Source of the DNA: CAIJMU01 sp035530275
GTDB lineage: Bacteria > Spirochaetota > Spirochaetia > Treponematales > Rectinemataceae
Assembly: GCA_035530275.1 (NCBI GenBank)
Contig: DATKVC010000001.1
Location: 7,782-71,781 of the forward strand
DNA length: 64,000 bases
Direction: 5' to 3'
This document shows positions 45,502 through 53,970 of the stretch, piece by piece. A program made the translations under genes and the position numbers. Under the pieces are notes generated by a model. The model ran no database searches. It was not told the DNA's origin and saw only the letters and a program-made list of their open reading frames with translations. Every line of letters begins with the position of its first letter. The first letter of the stretch is position 1.

Positions 45502-46755
45502 TCACATCCTAAGTTTATCGAGGACGAGGCGTTTGAGTTCTCGAGCTTCGTGGCTGTCCGGGTTGATCTTCAGGGATTCCTCGCAGTCGGCCAGGGCCTT
45601 GGGAAAATCGCCGATATGCCAGTAGCACTGGGCCCTGCGATAGAGGGCGAAGAACTGGTAGGGATTGATGCGGAGGGAAAGGCTGAAATCATCGATACCC
45701 GCGCCGTATTCACCCGTGACCGAGCGTGTCACCCCGCGAAAGTAGGCCGACTTGTAGCAGCTTGGATTCAGGTCGAGGGCCCTTCCGAAGTCGGCGATGG
45801 CCTCGTCGTACCGCGACTCCGAAAAAAAGGCCATGCCGCGGTGCTTGTGTACCGCCGAAGCGAGGACGGGGGGCAGCTCGTTTTCGAGGATCGAGCTATA
45901 GATGCCGATGGCGAGCGCGTAATTTCGCCTATTGTGGGCGTAGAGCGCGTCGAGGAGGAGATCGTCGATGGTGATCGCCCCGGAGGGAGGGAAGGTCTCG
46001 TCATCCTCCTCGTCCCGGGGACCGGCTGGACCGCCGGCAGGAACGGGAAAAACCGAGCCGTCTATCGCCTCTCCGATCTTCAGGTAAAAGGCTTCGCGAC
46101 GGGAGTTGAGCTCGTAGCCGAGGCGATGCTGATAGTCGCGAATCTCCTGGAAAATGATGTCCGATAGGGAAAGATTCGCGTTGAGGGCGGCCAGCTTGCG
46201 CTTCATCGGCTCGTCGAAGGGGGTTATTTCCGCCTTGTAAACGAGCTCGTGCTCGACCTCGGCCCAGGCTTCTTGAAGGATGGTGCGAAGCTGGATTTCC
46301 ACCAGCTCGAGGCCGGAATCGGGCATCTCTTGCTTGAGATTGGCCGGGATCTCGACAAGGAGATGAATGGACTCGTAGCCGAATTCCTTGAAGGAGCGCT
46401 CCGCGCCCTTTCGTTCGACTTCGGCGATGGAAAAGACCTCGCGCAACGCGGCTTCCACGCCTTCGATATCGCCGAGAAAGGGACATACGATCCTGATGCC
46501 TATGATGTCCGTAAGCTTGGCGACGCTTCGCCCCCCCTCCCTCGCCTCTCGAAGCAGTCTGAGCTTCTTGCGATAGAGGCTTTCAAAGCTCTTCACCCTG
46601 CCCTTGATGGTGGGATGAAAGCCCTTGCGTTCGACAGCCGCCCGCGCCTGCCTCTCTATCGCGGCAAGGAGGCCTCGCCAGGACTCTTCCCTGCGTCGAT
46701 AGTCGGCCTCGACCAGGCTTCTATCGGGTATAGGCTCGATGCGATCGCTTTCCAT
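45502..46755 (-). CDS. RelA/SpoT-domain (p)ppGpp synthetase fused to TPR repeats
   Basis: 417 residues. The N-terminal half is a RelA_SpoT synthetase domain: KGRVKSFESLYRKKL, LTDIIGIRIVCPFLGD, YESIHLLVEI, and VEIQLRTILQEAWAEVEHEL, which preserve the nucleotide-binding residues. There is no HD hydrolase, TGS or ACT domain. The C-terminal part (about 260-410) holds three or more tetratricopeptide repeats (GMAFFSESRYDEAIADFGRA, YRRAQCYWHIGDFPKALAD). It resembles a small alarmone synthetase with a protein-binding tail. It lies between tRNA-Glu and flaA. Confidence 0.9.
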   Translation of the reverse strand: MESDRIEPIPDRSLVEADYRRREESWRGLLAAIERQARAAVERKGFHPTIKGRVKSFESLYRKKLRLLREAREGGRSVAKLTDIIGIRIVCPFLGDIEGVEAALREVFSIAEVERKGAERSFKEFGYESIHLLVEIPANLKQEMPDSGLELVEIQLRTILQEAWAEVEHELVYKAEITPFDEPMKRKLAALNANLSLSDIIFQEIRDYQHRLGYELNSRREAFYLKIGEAIDGSVFPVPAGGPAGPRDEEDDETFPPSGAITIDDLLLDALYAHNRRNYALAIGIYSSILENELPPVLASAVHKHRGMAFFSESRYDEAIADFGRALDLNPSCYKSAYFRGVTRSVTGEYGAGIDDFSLSLRINPYQFFALYRRAQCYWHIGDFPKALADCEESLKINPDSHEARELKRLVLDKLRM

Positions 46756-46795
46756 GGGCCCTGCCTTGGCGTAAGTTCGGAAGAAGTGCGTCCAG

Positions 46796-46822
46796 AAAAA
46801 AGGAGCCGTCTTCGACGGCTCC
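46796..46822 (-). terminator. Intrinsic terminator of flaA
   Basis: GGAGCCGTC (46802-46810), loop TTC, GACGGCTCC (46814-46822): a perfect 9-bp stem. AAAAAA (46796-46801) reads as U6 on the minus strand. It lies 23 bases after the flaA stop and 40 bases before the RelA-TPR start. Confidence 0.92.
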
Positions 46823-46845
46823 TCGTGTTTCGAAAAATAGACCGC

Positions 46846-47979
46846 TTACTTGGTAGGCGTAGAGGCGCTGAAGTCGGCGTTCGTATCCTGCTTCTGCTTC
46901 TCGAGGTAGCGCTCGACCTGGACGTTGCCGAAGCTCCTGGACTCGAGGATCTTCCTCTCCTTTTCGCGGTCGCTGATGATACCCCAGACGGCCTCATCGT
47001 TGATGTCACGGACGGGGTCGAGGACGGCGCGGTCATAGAGGATCTTCACATCCTTGAAGTAGGCGACGAAATCGCCTCCGACCGCATTCGCGTCGCGGGT
47101 GATCACGAAGCCGGCGAGCTTCACGAAGGGGACGGACGCCGGATAAAGGGGGTCGATCCTGAGCTCGCGGTTGCGGACCTGCGAAACGTACTGGGGATTG
47201 TCCCAGCGAAGTTCCTTCCAACCGTCGAAATTGAGGTAGCCCATGAAAACCATGTGCTCGTCGTTGTTCTGGTCGGTGAGGACGGCGTAGAGCCCGTGGG
47301 GGAACTGGAGACCGCGGACCGTGACGGCGACGGACTTGAGGGTTCCGACGTTTTTCACGATGCCGTAGGCGGTGATGACCTTGCTGGTCGTGTCGTAGCT
47401 GCCCTCGAAGCGGCTCAAGTTGGCATTGATGGGATCGGTGGCGGGAGCCGCCGCCGCGGTCGTCCCCGTGGCAGCCGTACCGGAGGCCGCGGTGGCCCCG
47501 ACGGGCGTGATCACGCCCTGATCGTCAATCGTCGCCTTGGGTTCGAAGGCGGGAATCTCGAAGGGGGGATTGATGCGCGCCCAGCTGTTGAAGGGAGCGG
47601 TCGGGAAATGGATCCTGACGCCGAAGACAGTCTGTCCGGCATACTGCTTGGCGCTGGCGGAAACGGCGGCTTCCTTGGTGTAGGAAAGCTCGTTGTTGAG
47701 GATGTTCTGGGACGAAGAGGCTAGAAGCACATCCCAGTTGCCGATCGCGAGCGAGGTCCGCATCTGCTTTTTCTGCTCGTCCGTGAAGCTGGCGCCGGCG
47801 GTGGACGAGAAGTCCATCATGGTCGCTCGGTTCTGGGTCATCACTCCCTGGTTGGCGGGATCGGGAATGATGTCCGCCTTGAGGAGGTTGAAGTCCATGA
47901 GGACGGCTTCGTCGGCGGACAAGGCGACGCCACCCACGAAGAGAAGAGCAAGCGCGATTACGAAGAACTGCCTTCTCAT
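46846..47979 (-). CDS. flaA: Flagellar filament outer-layer (sheath) protein FlaA
   Basis: A 377-residue exported protein that coats the periplasmic flagellar filament of spirochaetes. A signal peptide is present (MRRQFFVIALALLFVGG, cleavage near ALSA at about residue 22). FlaA-type features include GVRIHFPTAPFNSWARI, RGLQFPHGLYAVLTD, and FKDVKILYD with a Trp/Tyr-rich beta domain. AAAGGAG precedes the ATG. It has its own strong promoter and terminator, as expected for an abundant filament protein. An Ala/Thr-rich insert near residues 155-185 is a low-complexity loop. Confidence 0.92.
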   Translation of the reverse strand: MRRQFFVIALALLFVGGVALSADEAVLMDFNLLKADIIPDPANQGVMTQNRATMMDFSSTAGASFTDEQKKQMRTSLAIGNWDVLLASSSQNILNNELSYTKEAAVSASAKQYAGQTVFGVRIHFPTAPFNSWARINPPFEIPAFEPKATIDDQGVITPVGATAASGTAATGTTAAAAPATDPINANLSRFEGSYDTTSKVITAYGIVKNVGTLKSVAVTVRGLQFPHGLYAVLTDQNNDEHMVFMGYLNFDGWKELRWDNPQYVSQVRNRELRIDPLYPASVPFVKLAGFVITRDANAVGGDFVAYFKDVKILYDRAVLDPVRDINDEAVWGIISDREKERKILESRSFGNVQVERYLEKQKQDTNADFSASTPTK

Positions 47980-48035
47980 AACTGAAGCTCCTTTCGTATC
48001 ATTCTAGTCAAGGGAATGCTCGTATTTGCTCTCGA

Positions 48036-48063
48036 AGTATAATCTCCGAAAGACCTTTGTCAA
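48036..48063 (-). promoter_or_regulatory. Strong sigma-70-type promoter of flaA
   Basis: On the minus strand, TTGACA (48058-48063), a 16-base spacer and TATACT (48036-48041). The -35 hexamer overlaps the last codon and stop of the upstream GerMN gene, so flaA is separated from that operon by its own initiation site. The start codon follows 56 bases after the -10. Confidence 0.85.
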
Positions 48064-48602
48064 TTCTTTTCACGGTTTTTCCGGGCGGTTGGCATCGCTT
48101 GAGCGAGTCCCTCGTCCCAAGGCTGGAAGCCCCCTATTGTGATGACGACATGCCTAACCTGGTGCAGGCCGAGACGAAGCGTCCTTTCCAGGGCCGTAAG
48201 GGCGAGCCGAAGGTCGCTTCCGGGAATGAGGGCGGCTTCTTCGCCGATATCGACGAAGAGGGTTCCCTTCCGATAGAGGAGCCCATTCAAGGCCGTTCCC
48301 GATGGAACGGCGGGCAGAAGATTGGGATTCGCGGGGCCGAGAAGGAATTCCGCGACGAGACCCCGGGCCTTCTCTTCGGTGCCGGAACGCCTGGGCATGT
48401 AGCGCAGCTCCCCTTGGAGGGATTTTCCGCCGGCATTCGGGAAATAGAGCAGGTAGCCGCTATTCTTGTCGAAAATCGCCCAGGATCCGAGCGAGACGAG
48501 GAAGGCGAGCACTAGAAGAAAGGCGAAAAGACGAGTTGGAGGGGAAACCCAGACGAAAAACTGCCGTAGCCGCCCGAGAGCACGTTCGGGAATATTCTTC
48601 AT
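48060..48602 (-). CDS. GerMN-domain protein
   Basis: A 180-residue protein with one N-terminal membrane helix (residues 23-45) and a GerMN domain (ARGLVAEFLLGPANP, GLLYRKGTLFVDIGEEA, ALTALERTLRLGLHQV). GerMN proteins are extracytoplasmic and often accompany peptidoglycan amidases; here the gene overlaps the amidase stop by 4 bases (ATGA). It is the last gene of the seven-gene operon. Confidence 0.88.
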   Translation of the reverse strand: MKNIPERALGRLRQFFVWVSPPTRLFAFLLVLAFLVSLGSWAIFDKNSGYLLYFPNAGGKSLQGELRYMPRRSGTEEKARGLVAEFLLGPANPNLLPAVPSGTALNGLLYRKGTLFVDIGEEAALIPGSDLRLALTALERTLRLGLHQVRHVVITIGGFQPWDEGLAQAMPTARKNREKN

Positions 48603-49720
48603 TTGTCCGCGGGGCCTCTCTGCTTTTCGAAGTCGCTCACGAAATCGACGAGGCCAGTATATATGCCATCGGAGATCTTCTTCAAGTAATCATCCGTCGA
48701 GAGCAACTTCGCCTCTTCCGGGTTGGTGACGAAGCCCATTTCGACGAGGACCGAAGGCATCTTCGCGTTCCGCACCACGAACCATTCCTCCGCCCGGATG
48801 CCGCGATTGGGGCTGCTGGCGCCGATGCCCTGTTGGAGACGGGAATCGATGTCGCGAGCGAGGATGATGCTCTCCGTCGTGAACTCCTCCTCGAGCATCG
48901 CGTTGAGAATGGGCGCGATCGAGCGATCGGAGCCTTTTACCGAGGAGCCGTCGATGACGGTCCGGCGGTACTCGGGGTTGAGGTACCAGATCTCGAAGCC
49001 CTTCGCCGTCTTATTAAAGGAGGCGTTGGCGTGAATCGAAACATAGATGATGGCTTCGTTCTTGCCGAGATCGACGGAGTTGGCCATCGCGACCCGCTGC
49101 TCGAGGGTCGGGTAGGTGTCGCCTTCGCGGCTCAAGAGTATCCGCTTGTCCGGGAAGCGCATCGCCAAATCGTCGCGGACTTCCCTCCCCACTTTGAGGG
49201 CGATGTCCTTTTCGACGACCCGCAGCGTCGTGGAGCCGAATCGGTGCTCTCCTACGGCCCCCGTATCCTTCCCCCCATGGCCGGGGTCGATGAGAATGGC
49301 GGCGATGGAAAAATGGGAGGCCCGGGCCGCGTCCGCCGCGCCGAAGCGCGAGCCGATGGCCTCGAGCGAAGCGGGGCTGAACAGGGGACCCGTCTTTCCC
49401 AAGACCGGCGGATCGATCGTCAGGCGTTCGGAAAAATCCCAGAGCGCGAGGGGCAGGCCCACGGCGAAGGCGAGACGGTCGCCGTTTTTTCCGATCCAGC
49501 CCGAGGCGGTCAGGGGGTCCCAGGAAAGCCTCGCCTTCTGCCCTCCGAGCCAGGTAGACAAGGAAATCGTCGCCGAGGATGAGGGTGCGGATGCGACCGG
49601 CGAGGCAAGGGCGGCATCGGGGGCCTGTCGGCTCACGGCCGGCTGGGCCCCGCCTTCGGGCCATCCGGAAAGAACGGCGATGGCGCCGAGACAGGCCGCG
49701 AGGACCGTTCCTGCTTTCAC
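48599..49720 (-). CDS. N-acetylmuramoyl-L-alanine amidase (Amidase_3)
   Basis: A 373-residue exported zinc amidase that cleaves the peptide stem from peptidoglycan. N-terminal signal (AGTVLAACLGAIAVLSG), an accessory domain to about residue 165, then Amidase_3 with ILIDPGHGGKDTGAVG, the IYVSIHANASF histidine and VLVEMGFVTNPEE glutamate. The start is GTG 49720, overlapping the ATP-grasp stop as GTGA; a longer frame from 49909 lies inside that gene. Coupling to GerMN suggests a septal or flagellum-related wall role. Confidence 0.92.
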   Translation of the reverse strand: MKAGTVLAACLGAIAVLSGWPEGGAQPAVSRQAPDAALASPVASAPSSSATISLSTWLGGQKARLSWDPLTASGWIGKNGDRLAFAVGLPLALWDFSERLTIDPPVLGKTGPLFSPASLEAIGSRFGAADAARASHFSIAAILIDPGHGGKDTGAVGEHRFGSTTLRVVEKDIALKVGREVRDDLAMRFPDKRILLSREGDTYPTLEQRVAMANSVDLGKNEAIIYVSIHANASFNKTAKGFEIWYLNPEYRRTVIDGSSVKGSDRSIAPILNAMLEEEFTTESIILARDIDSRLQQGIGASSPNRGIRAEEWFVVRNAKMPSVLVEMGFVTNPEEAKLLSTDDYLKKISDGIYTGLVDFVSDFEKQRGPADK

Positions 49721-51309
49721 GGAAGGGTTGCGCCCTTTCGAAGGCAATCGAGGACATAGAGCCCTCCCTGGGCGCCGCCGACGATCAGGGCCTTCCAGAA
49801 GGCGCGACCGACGAGGGGGGAAGCCGGGGAGGCCTCCGCCGACAGGAGGTAGCCCCCTCCCCTTTCGAGGGCGAGACGCGCGGATTCCGCTAGGCTCCTT
49901 CCCGACCAATCGCGGAGTTCAAGCGTCTCGGCGAGGGGAAGGGCCGCGACGGCGATGGGCGCAGCCGCAGTCGTCGCGCGGAGGACGCCCTCGGGGAGGG
50001 CATCGATGGCAGCCTCGAAATCCGCGTCGACTGCGAAGGCGCGGGGAGGCCAGGTGGCTCCGTCGAATCCCGCCTCGGTAAGGGCGCCGCGCAGGAAGAC
50101 GGAAGTCGCCTCGTTCGGAGCTTCGAGCCGAATGAAAATGGATCTGACTGCGGCCTCGGCCGCGCGGGCGGCCCCTTCGCGATCGGGGGCCTGCGAGATC
50201 AGATTGCCGCACTTCTCGACATTGTTCGAGGGAAAGACGACCTCCTCCCCTTCCGCAGTCCGAAGGAAGAGATCCTTGATGAAGGGGGCGTTCCGGGCCG
50301 CGCGAAGGCCCTCGATGCCGGCGACCTTGCCCGGAATGGAAATGAAGGCCCGTTCGGCCGAGTGCCAGCCGCGATCGATCCGCGGTCCTTCGGGTCGAAG
50401 GCCGGCGGCGAGGAGGAGGGCGTCGCGGGTGAGATCGATGCCCGAGGCGTAGGGATAGGTCCAGCCCGACATGTAGCCGCCCGAAAGCCTCGCGGCGATC
50501 TCGCCGATCATCGGACGACCCCTGGCGAGACTCCATTTCATGTCGCCCTTGGCCGCCCCATGGGAGAGCCCCAGGCTGCGAAGGCCAGCCTCGAAGACGG
50601 CGAGTATGTCCTTCTTCATTCGCTCGTCGATCGAGGTCGGCAGGCTATGGCCGAGTTCGACGAAGTAGGGCGAAAAGGCGATGTGACGGTCGGCTAAGCC
50701 CCTGATTTCGACCTTTCCGTCGTAGACGAGGGCGTCGATGGAGAACTCCGGTCCCTCGATGTATTCCTCGACGATGGCCCGACCCGTCCGGCTGAGCGGC
50801 AGCGCTGCCTCCAGGGCCATAGCCAGCTCGGCCTCATTCCGGACGAGGCGACAGCCGCGAGCACCCATGTTGTCCGCTGGCTTGACCACGAGGGGAAACC
50901 CGAGGCCGCGACGAGCCTCGGAAAGGAGGCCCGACTCGAGGTCCCGACACTCGAAGAAGAGGGGCGAGGAAAGGCCGGCCTCGGCGAAACGCGCACGCAT
51001 GAGGAGCTTGTCCGATGCGGCAAGGGCGGCCTCGGGTCGATGCCCCGGAAGGCCGAGGCGATCGGCGAGCCACGCGACATTCGAGGAAAAATCCGTGCCC
51101 GCCGTGAAGACGGCATCGGCGCCGAGAGCGGAGGCGGCCGCGAGAAGCCCCTCGCGATCCTTGAGGTCGACCGCGAAGAAGCGATCGCAGTACGCCGCGC
51201 CCGGGGCCTTGGGATTGCCGTCGGCGGCGCCCACCTTCCATCCGAGTTCCCTGGCTATCGCCAGGGCGGGGATCTGCATCACCCCTGCGCCGAGCATGAA
51301 CAAGGTCAT
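49717..51309 (-). CDS. ATP-grasp ligase, function unknown
   Basis: A 530-residue ATP-grasp enzyme of the carbamoyl-phosphate-synthase-like type. An N-terminal Rossmann-like preATP domain (MLGAGVMQIPALAIARELGWKV) precedes the ATP-grasp core (FPLVVKPADNMGARGCRLV, VEEYIEGPEFSIDALV, MIGEIAARLSGGYM). The last about 200 residues are a second, unassigned domain. It should form an amide or related bond from a carboxylate and an amine. Its place after the sugar-activation genes suggests it links an amino acid or amine to the product, which is inference. Confidence 0.85.
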   Translation of the reverse strand: MTLFMLGAGVMQIPALAIARELGWKVGAADGNPKAPGAAYCDRFFAVDLKDREGLLAAASALGADAVFTAGTDFSSNVAWLADRLGLPGHRPEAALAASDKLLMRARFAEAGLSSPLFFECRDLESGLLSEARRGLGFPLVVKPADNMGARGCRLVRNEAELAMALEAALPLSRTGRAIVEEYIEGPEFSIDALVYDGKVEIRGLADRHIAFSPYFVELGHSLPTSIDERMKKDILAVFEAGLRSLGLSHGAAKGDMKWSLARGRPMIGEIAARLSGGYMSGWTYPYASGIDLTRDALLLAAGLRPEGPRIDRGWHSAERAFISIPGKVAGIEGLRAARNAPFIKDLFLRTAEGEEVVFPSNNVEKCGNLISQAPDREGAARAAEAAVRSIFIRLEAPNEATSVFLRGALTEAGFDGATWPPRAFAVDADFEAAIDALPEGVLRATTAAAPIAVAALPLAETLELRDWSGRSLAESARLALERGGGYLLSAEASPASPLVGRAFWKALIVGGAQGGLYVLDCLRKGATLP

Positions 51310-51319
51310 GTATCCACCT

Positions 51320-53236
51320 TCAATTTCTGATACGATTGCCGTCCGGGGAGCTCGGGAGGTCGGCGCCGCCGCCTTCCTTGAGGCCCCGCTCGCGGATCGG
51401 GGGCAGCTCCCTGGGTTCCCCCGTCTGCGACACCTTCACCGCGTAAAGCTCGAAGGTGTCGCCCAGGCCGAAGAGGCGCGAGACCCGGTCGAAGAGGCCG
51501 AGGCAGAGCTTCCGGAATCGCCCGCGCATGATGCCGCCTTCGCGGAGGAATGGGAAGCGCTCGGAATGATGACCGGTTATACGGATCTTCTCGAGCCTGA
51601 ATCCGTGGAAGGCCAGGGGAACCCGCGCCCGCGAGGGTTCCCAGATGGTGAAATGATCCTCGGGGCTGGCCGAGAAAAACGAAGCGGGAGCGAAGCGGGC
51701 CGAGACTCCCTCACCCGAGGGCGTGGATATGGCGAGTATTCCGCCCGTTCGCAGGAGGGCCGAGGCGTTGCGGAGCACGGCATCGAGATCCTCGAAGTGT
51801 TCGATGACATACCAGAGCGAGATGCAGTCGAAGGGTCCGCCGAAGCTGCCCGCCACGCGAATGTCGGCGAAGTCGCCGGGAACGGCGGGGAGGCCGAGTT
51901 CCTCGCGGACGTAGCGCGCGGCCTCGGTGGAAATATCGATGCCGTAGGGTTCATGGCCCCGAGCCTTCGCCGCCTCGAGATAAGGCCCGTAGGCGCAGCC
52001 GACATCGAGGAGGGAGAGTCCCGCGGTTCGCCCCAGGGTTTTCGCGGCCAGGGCCTCGATCGAAGCCAGACGCGTCGCCGCGAAGGATACGAGGGCGGGC
52101 CAGTCGTCGAGATAGCTGCGACCGTATTGCCTTCGGTATTCGTCGAAAAAGTAGGTGGCTGTATAGGGCGCCTTCCTGGTCGAGCCGAAACGCGTGAGGT
52201 AGAGCATTCCGCAGGACTGGCAGCGGAAATAGCTCTTGTTCGCCTCCCGATGGATAGCCTTTCGCTCGCGACTCCCGCAGAGGGGGCAGGCGACGGGGCC
52301 GCTCGTCTCGAGGCTCCCGACCAGGGCGGCAATGGATTGGGGCGCAGCGGGCAGAATCGCCGCTGCCCTGGCGAGGGTCGCCGGGACATCCCCGATCCAG
52401 CGCAGGAGGGAGCGGCGATCGATCGTGCCGACGCCGATTTCCGGAAAGCCCGCCCGGCGCGCGAGGGCCCGGTGATAGCTCGAGGGATTGAAGAGGATGA
52501 CCCCGCAGCCCGACCAGGCCGCTTCGAAGGCGGTAAGGCCGAATTGGGTGAAGACGAGGTCCCAACCGTGGAGGTGCTCCTTGAGATCCTGCACGGGACC
52601 GAGGACGGTAACGCCCTCGAGACCGAGGGGCGGGGCGCCTCGCCTGAGGGCGCCAGAGACGAGGGTGAGGTCGGAGGCCTCCACGAGGCCGAGGGAAAGG
52701 AGGGCCCGTGAAAGCGGCAGGGCGAGGCCGGCGGGGTCTTCGCCGCCGAAACTCACGAGAATTTTCCGGAAGCGAGAGGGAGGCGTACGACGGTGTTGGG
52801 GCAGGTCGAGAAAGCCGAGGGAGGAGCTGTTGGCCGAATCGCAGTTCCCTCGCCTATGCGCTTTTTCAAGACGGGGAAGGATGTCGATGAGGTAGGAAGC
52901 GGCCTCGCGGGCCTCCCCCCCCTCGTCGAGCGAGGCGACCGGGGCGATGCTTTCCCAAAAGCCCAGTTCGTCGTAGCTCGTCGCGCGCCGATCGAGAAGG
53001 ACGAGATCCCAGGCTCCCGCCGTCGCAAGATCGTCGACGATGCGCACTCCCTCGATTTCGCGGGTGTAGGAGAGGCGGAGTTCGGCCGCGCTCCAGCCCT
53101 GGTCCGTCTTGGTCGCGGGAAGATAGACCGCGGCCGTGTAGCCGAGGCTGCGTGCCAACCTGAAGGATCGGACGATATGCCCCGAGCCGTTGCCCTTGCT
53201 CACGGAGGGAACGAGGAGGACCCTGATGCTCGTCAT
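51320..53236 (-). CDS. SpsG/PseG-like glycan hydrolase fused to a zinc-ribbon methyltransferase
   Basis: 638 residues with two parts. Residues 1-310 are SpsG/PseG-like, a GT-B fold UDP-sugar hydrolase (SKGNGSGHIVRSFRLA, KILVSFGGEDPAGLA, FTQFGLTAFEAAWSG). Residues 315-345 form a four-cysteine zinc ribbon (Cys317, 320, 339, 342). A class I SAM methyltransferase follows (LLDVGCAYGPYL near 409-420, CISLWYVIEHFEDLDAVL), typical of small-molecule or sugar methylases. ATG 53236 overlaps the SpsF stop by 4 bases. I know no characterised protein with this fusion. Confidence 0.85.
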   Translation of the reverse strand: MTSIRVLLVPSVSKGNGSGHIVRSFRLARSLGYTAAVYLPATKTDQGWSAAELRLSYTREIEGVRIVDDLATAGAWDLVLLDRRATSYDELGFWESIAPVASLDEGGEAREAASYLIDILPRLEKAHRRGNCDSANSSSLGFLDLPQHRRTPPSRFRKILVSFGGEDPAGLALPLSRALLSLGLVEASDLTLVSGALRRGAPPLGLEGVTVLGPVQDLKEHLHGWDLVFTQFGLTAFEAAWSGCGVILFNPSSYHRALARRAGFPEIGVGTIDRRSLLRWIGDVPATLARAAAILPAAPQSIAALVGSLETSGPVACPLCGSRERKAIHREANKSYFRCQSCGMLYLTRFGSTRKAPYTATYFFDEYRRQYGRSYLDDWPALVSFAATRLASIEALAAKTLGRTAGLSLLDVGCAYGPYLEAAKARGHEPYGIDISTEAARYVREELGLPAVPGDFADIRVAGSFGGPFDCISLWYVIEHFEDLDAVLRNASALLRTGGILAISTPSGEGVSARFAPASFFSASPEDHFTIWEPSRARVPLAFHGFRLEKIRITGHHSERFPFLREGGIMRGRFRKLCLGLFDRVSRLFGLGDTFELYAVKVSQTGEPRELPPIRERGLKEGGGADLPSSPDGNRIRN

Positions 53237-53970
53237 GCCGCCTCCGGACCTCCGGCCGTCGAGCGCTCCCTGATCGCACCCAGGATCCGCGCGCTCGGAA
53301 TCGGGCTCCCGTCGTAGTAGGCCCCGTAGAGGCCGCGGACGAATTCGTAGTCCCGCTGCGTATCGACCGTGACCCTACCCTCGGGAAAGCGATAATCCGC
53401 CGGCGCATCGGGGCGGTCGATGGAAAATCGCCCCGGATTGTTGTAGAGGTGGGGGCAGACGTGCTCGCGCTCGTAGGCGTCGCGGGCATCCCTTTCCGCC
53501 AGAAGAAGGGCCGCGGCGTTGACCGATTCGACGCCCATGCCCAGGGGAAGGCCGACGTGGCTCGCGTAGTCGGCCTCGCTGCCTTCGCGGCTCGCGATGA
53601 GAAGATTGGCGGCCTCGTGGCAGACCAGGGGATTGTCGCCCGTGGCGCGGATGACGCGGTCGAGGCCGAATTCCCTGATGACCATGCAGTAGCGCCCCAG
53701 GACATCCTCTTCGGGGCCCACGAGGAGTTCGAAGCCGTGGCGCCGGGCTATCGGCGCCAATTCGCCCGCGCTCGTAGGCTCGGTGGCGAGGACGCGGAGA
53801 TCGGCCTCGACGAGGGCCAGCCGCGCGAGAACCATGTCGAGGAGGGTCGCGCCGCCGAGGGGAAGGAGGGCCTTGCGCGCGAGCCGGGTCGACCCGAGGC
53901 GGGCCTGGACCACGACGCCTACGCGCCGCGCTGCCGCGACTCGGCCTTGCGCAGTTCCGCCTGGGCTCAT
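53233..53970 (-). CDS. spsF: SpsF-like cytidylyltransferase (CMP-sugar synthetase family)
   Basis: A 245-residue nucleotidyltransferase. The activating-nucleotide loop is VVVQARLGSTRL, followed by RVIRATGDNPLVCHE and YEREHVCPHLYNNPG, as in SpsF/NeuA-type CMP-sugar synthetases. ATG 53970 overlaps the upstream stop as ATGA; a 6-codon-longer start is possible but not coupled. It would activate the acidic sugar for transfer. Its neighbours SpsG and the radical-SAM protein form the same unit. Confidence 0.9.
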   Translation of the reverse strand: MSPGGTAQGRVAAARRVGVVVQARLGSTRLARKALLPLGGATLLDMVLARLALVEADLRVLATEPTSAGELAPIARRHGFELLVGPEEDVLGRYCMVIREFGLDRVIRATGDNPLVCHEAANLLIASREGSEADYASHVGLPLGMGVESVNAAALLLAERDARDAYEREHVCPHLYNNPGRFSIDRPDAPADYRFPEGRVTVDTQRDYEFVRGLYGAYYDGSPIPSARILGAIRERSTAGGPEAA

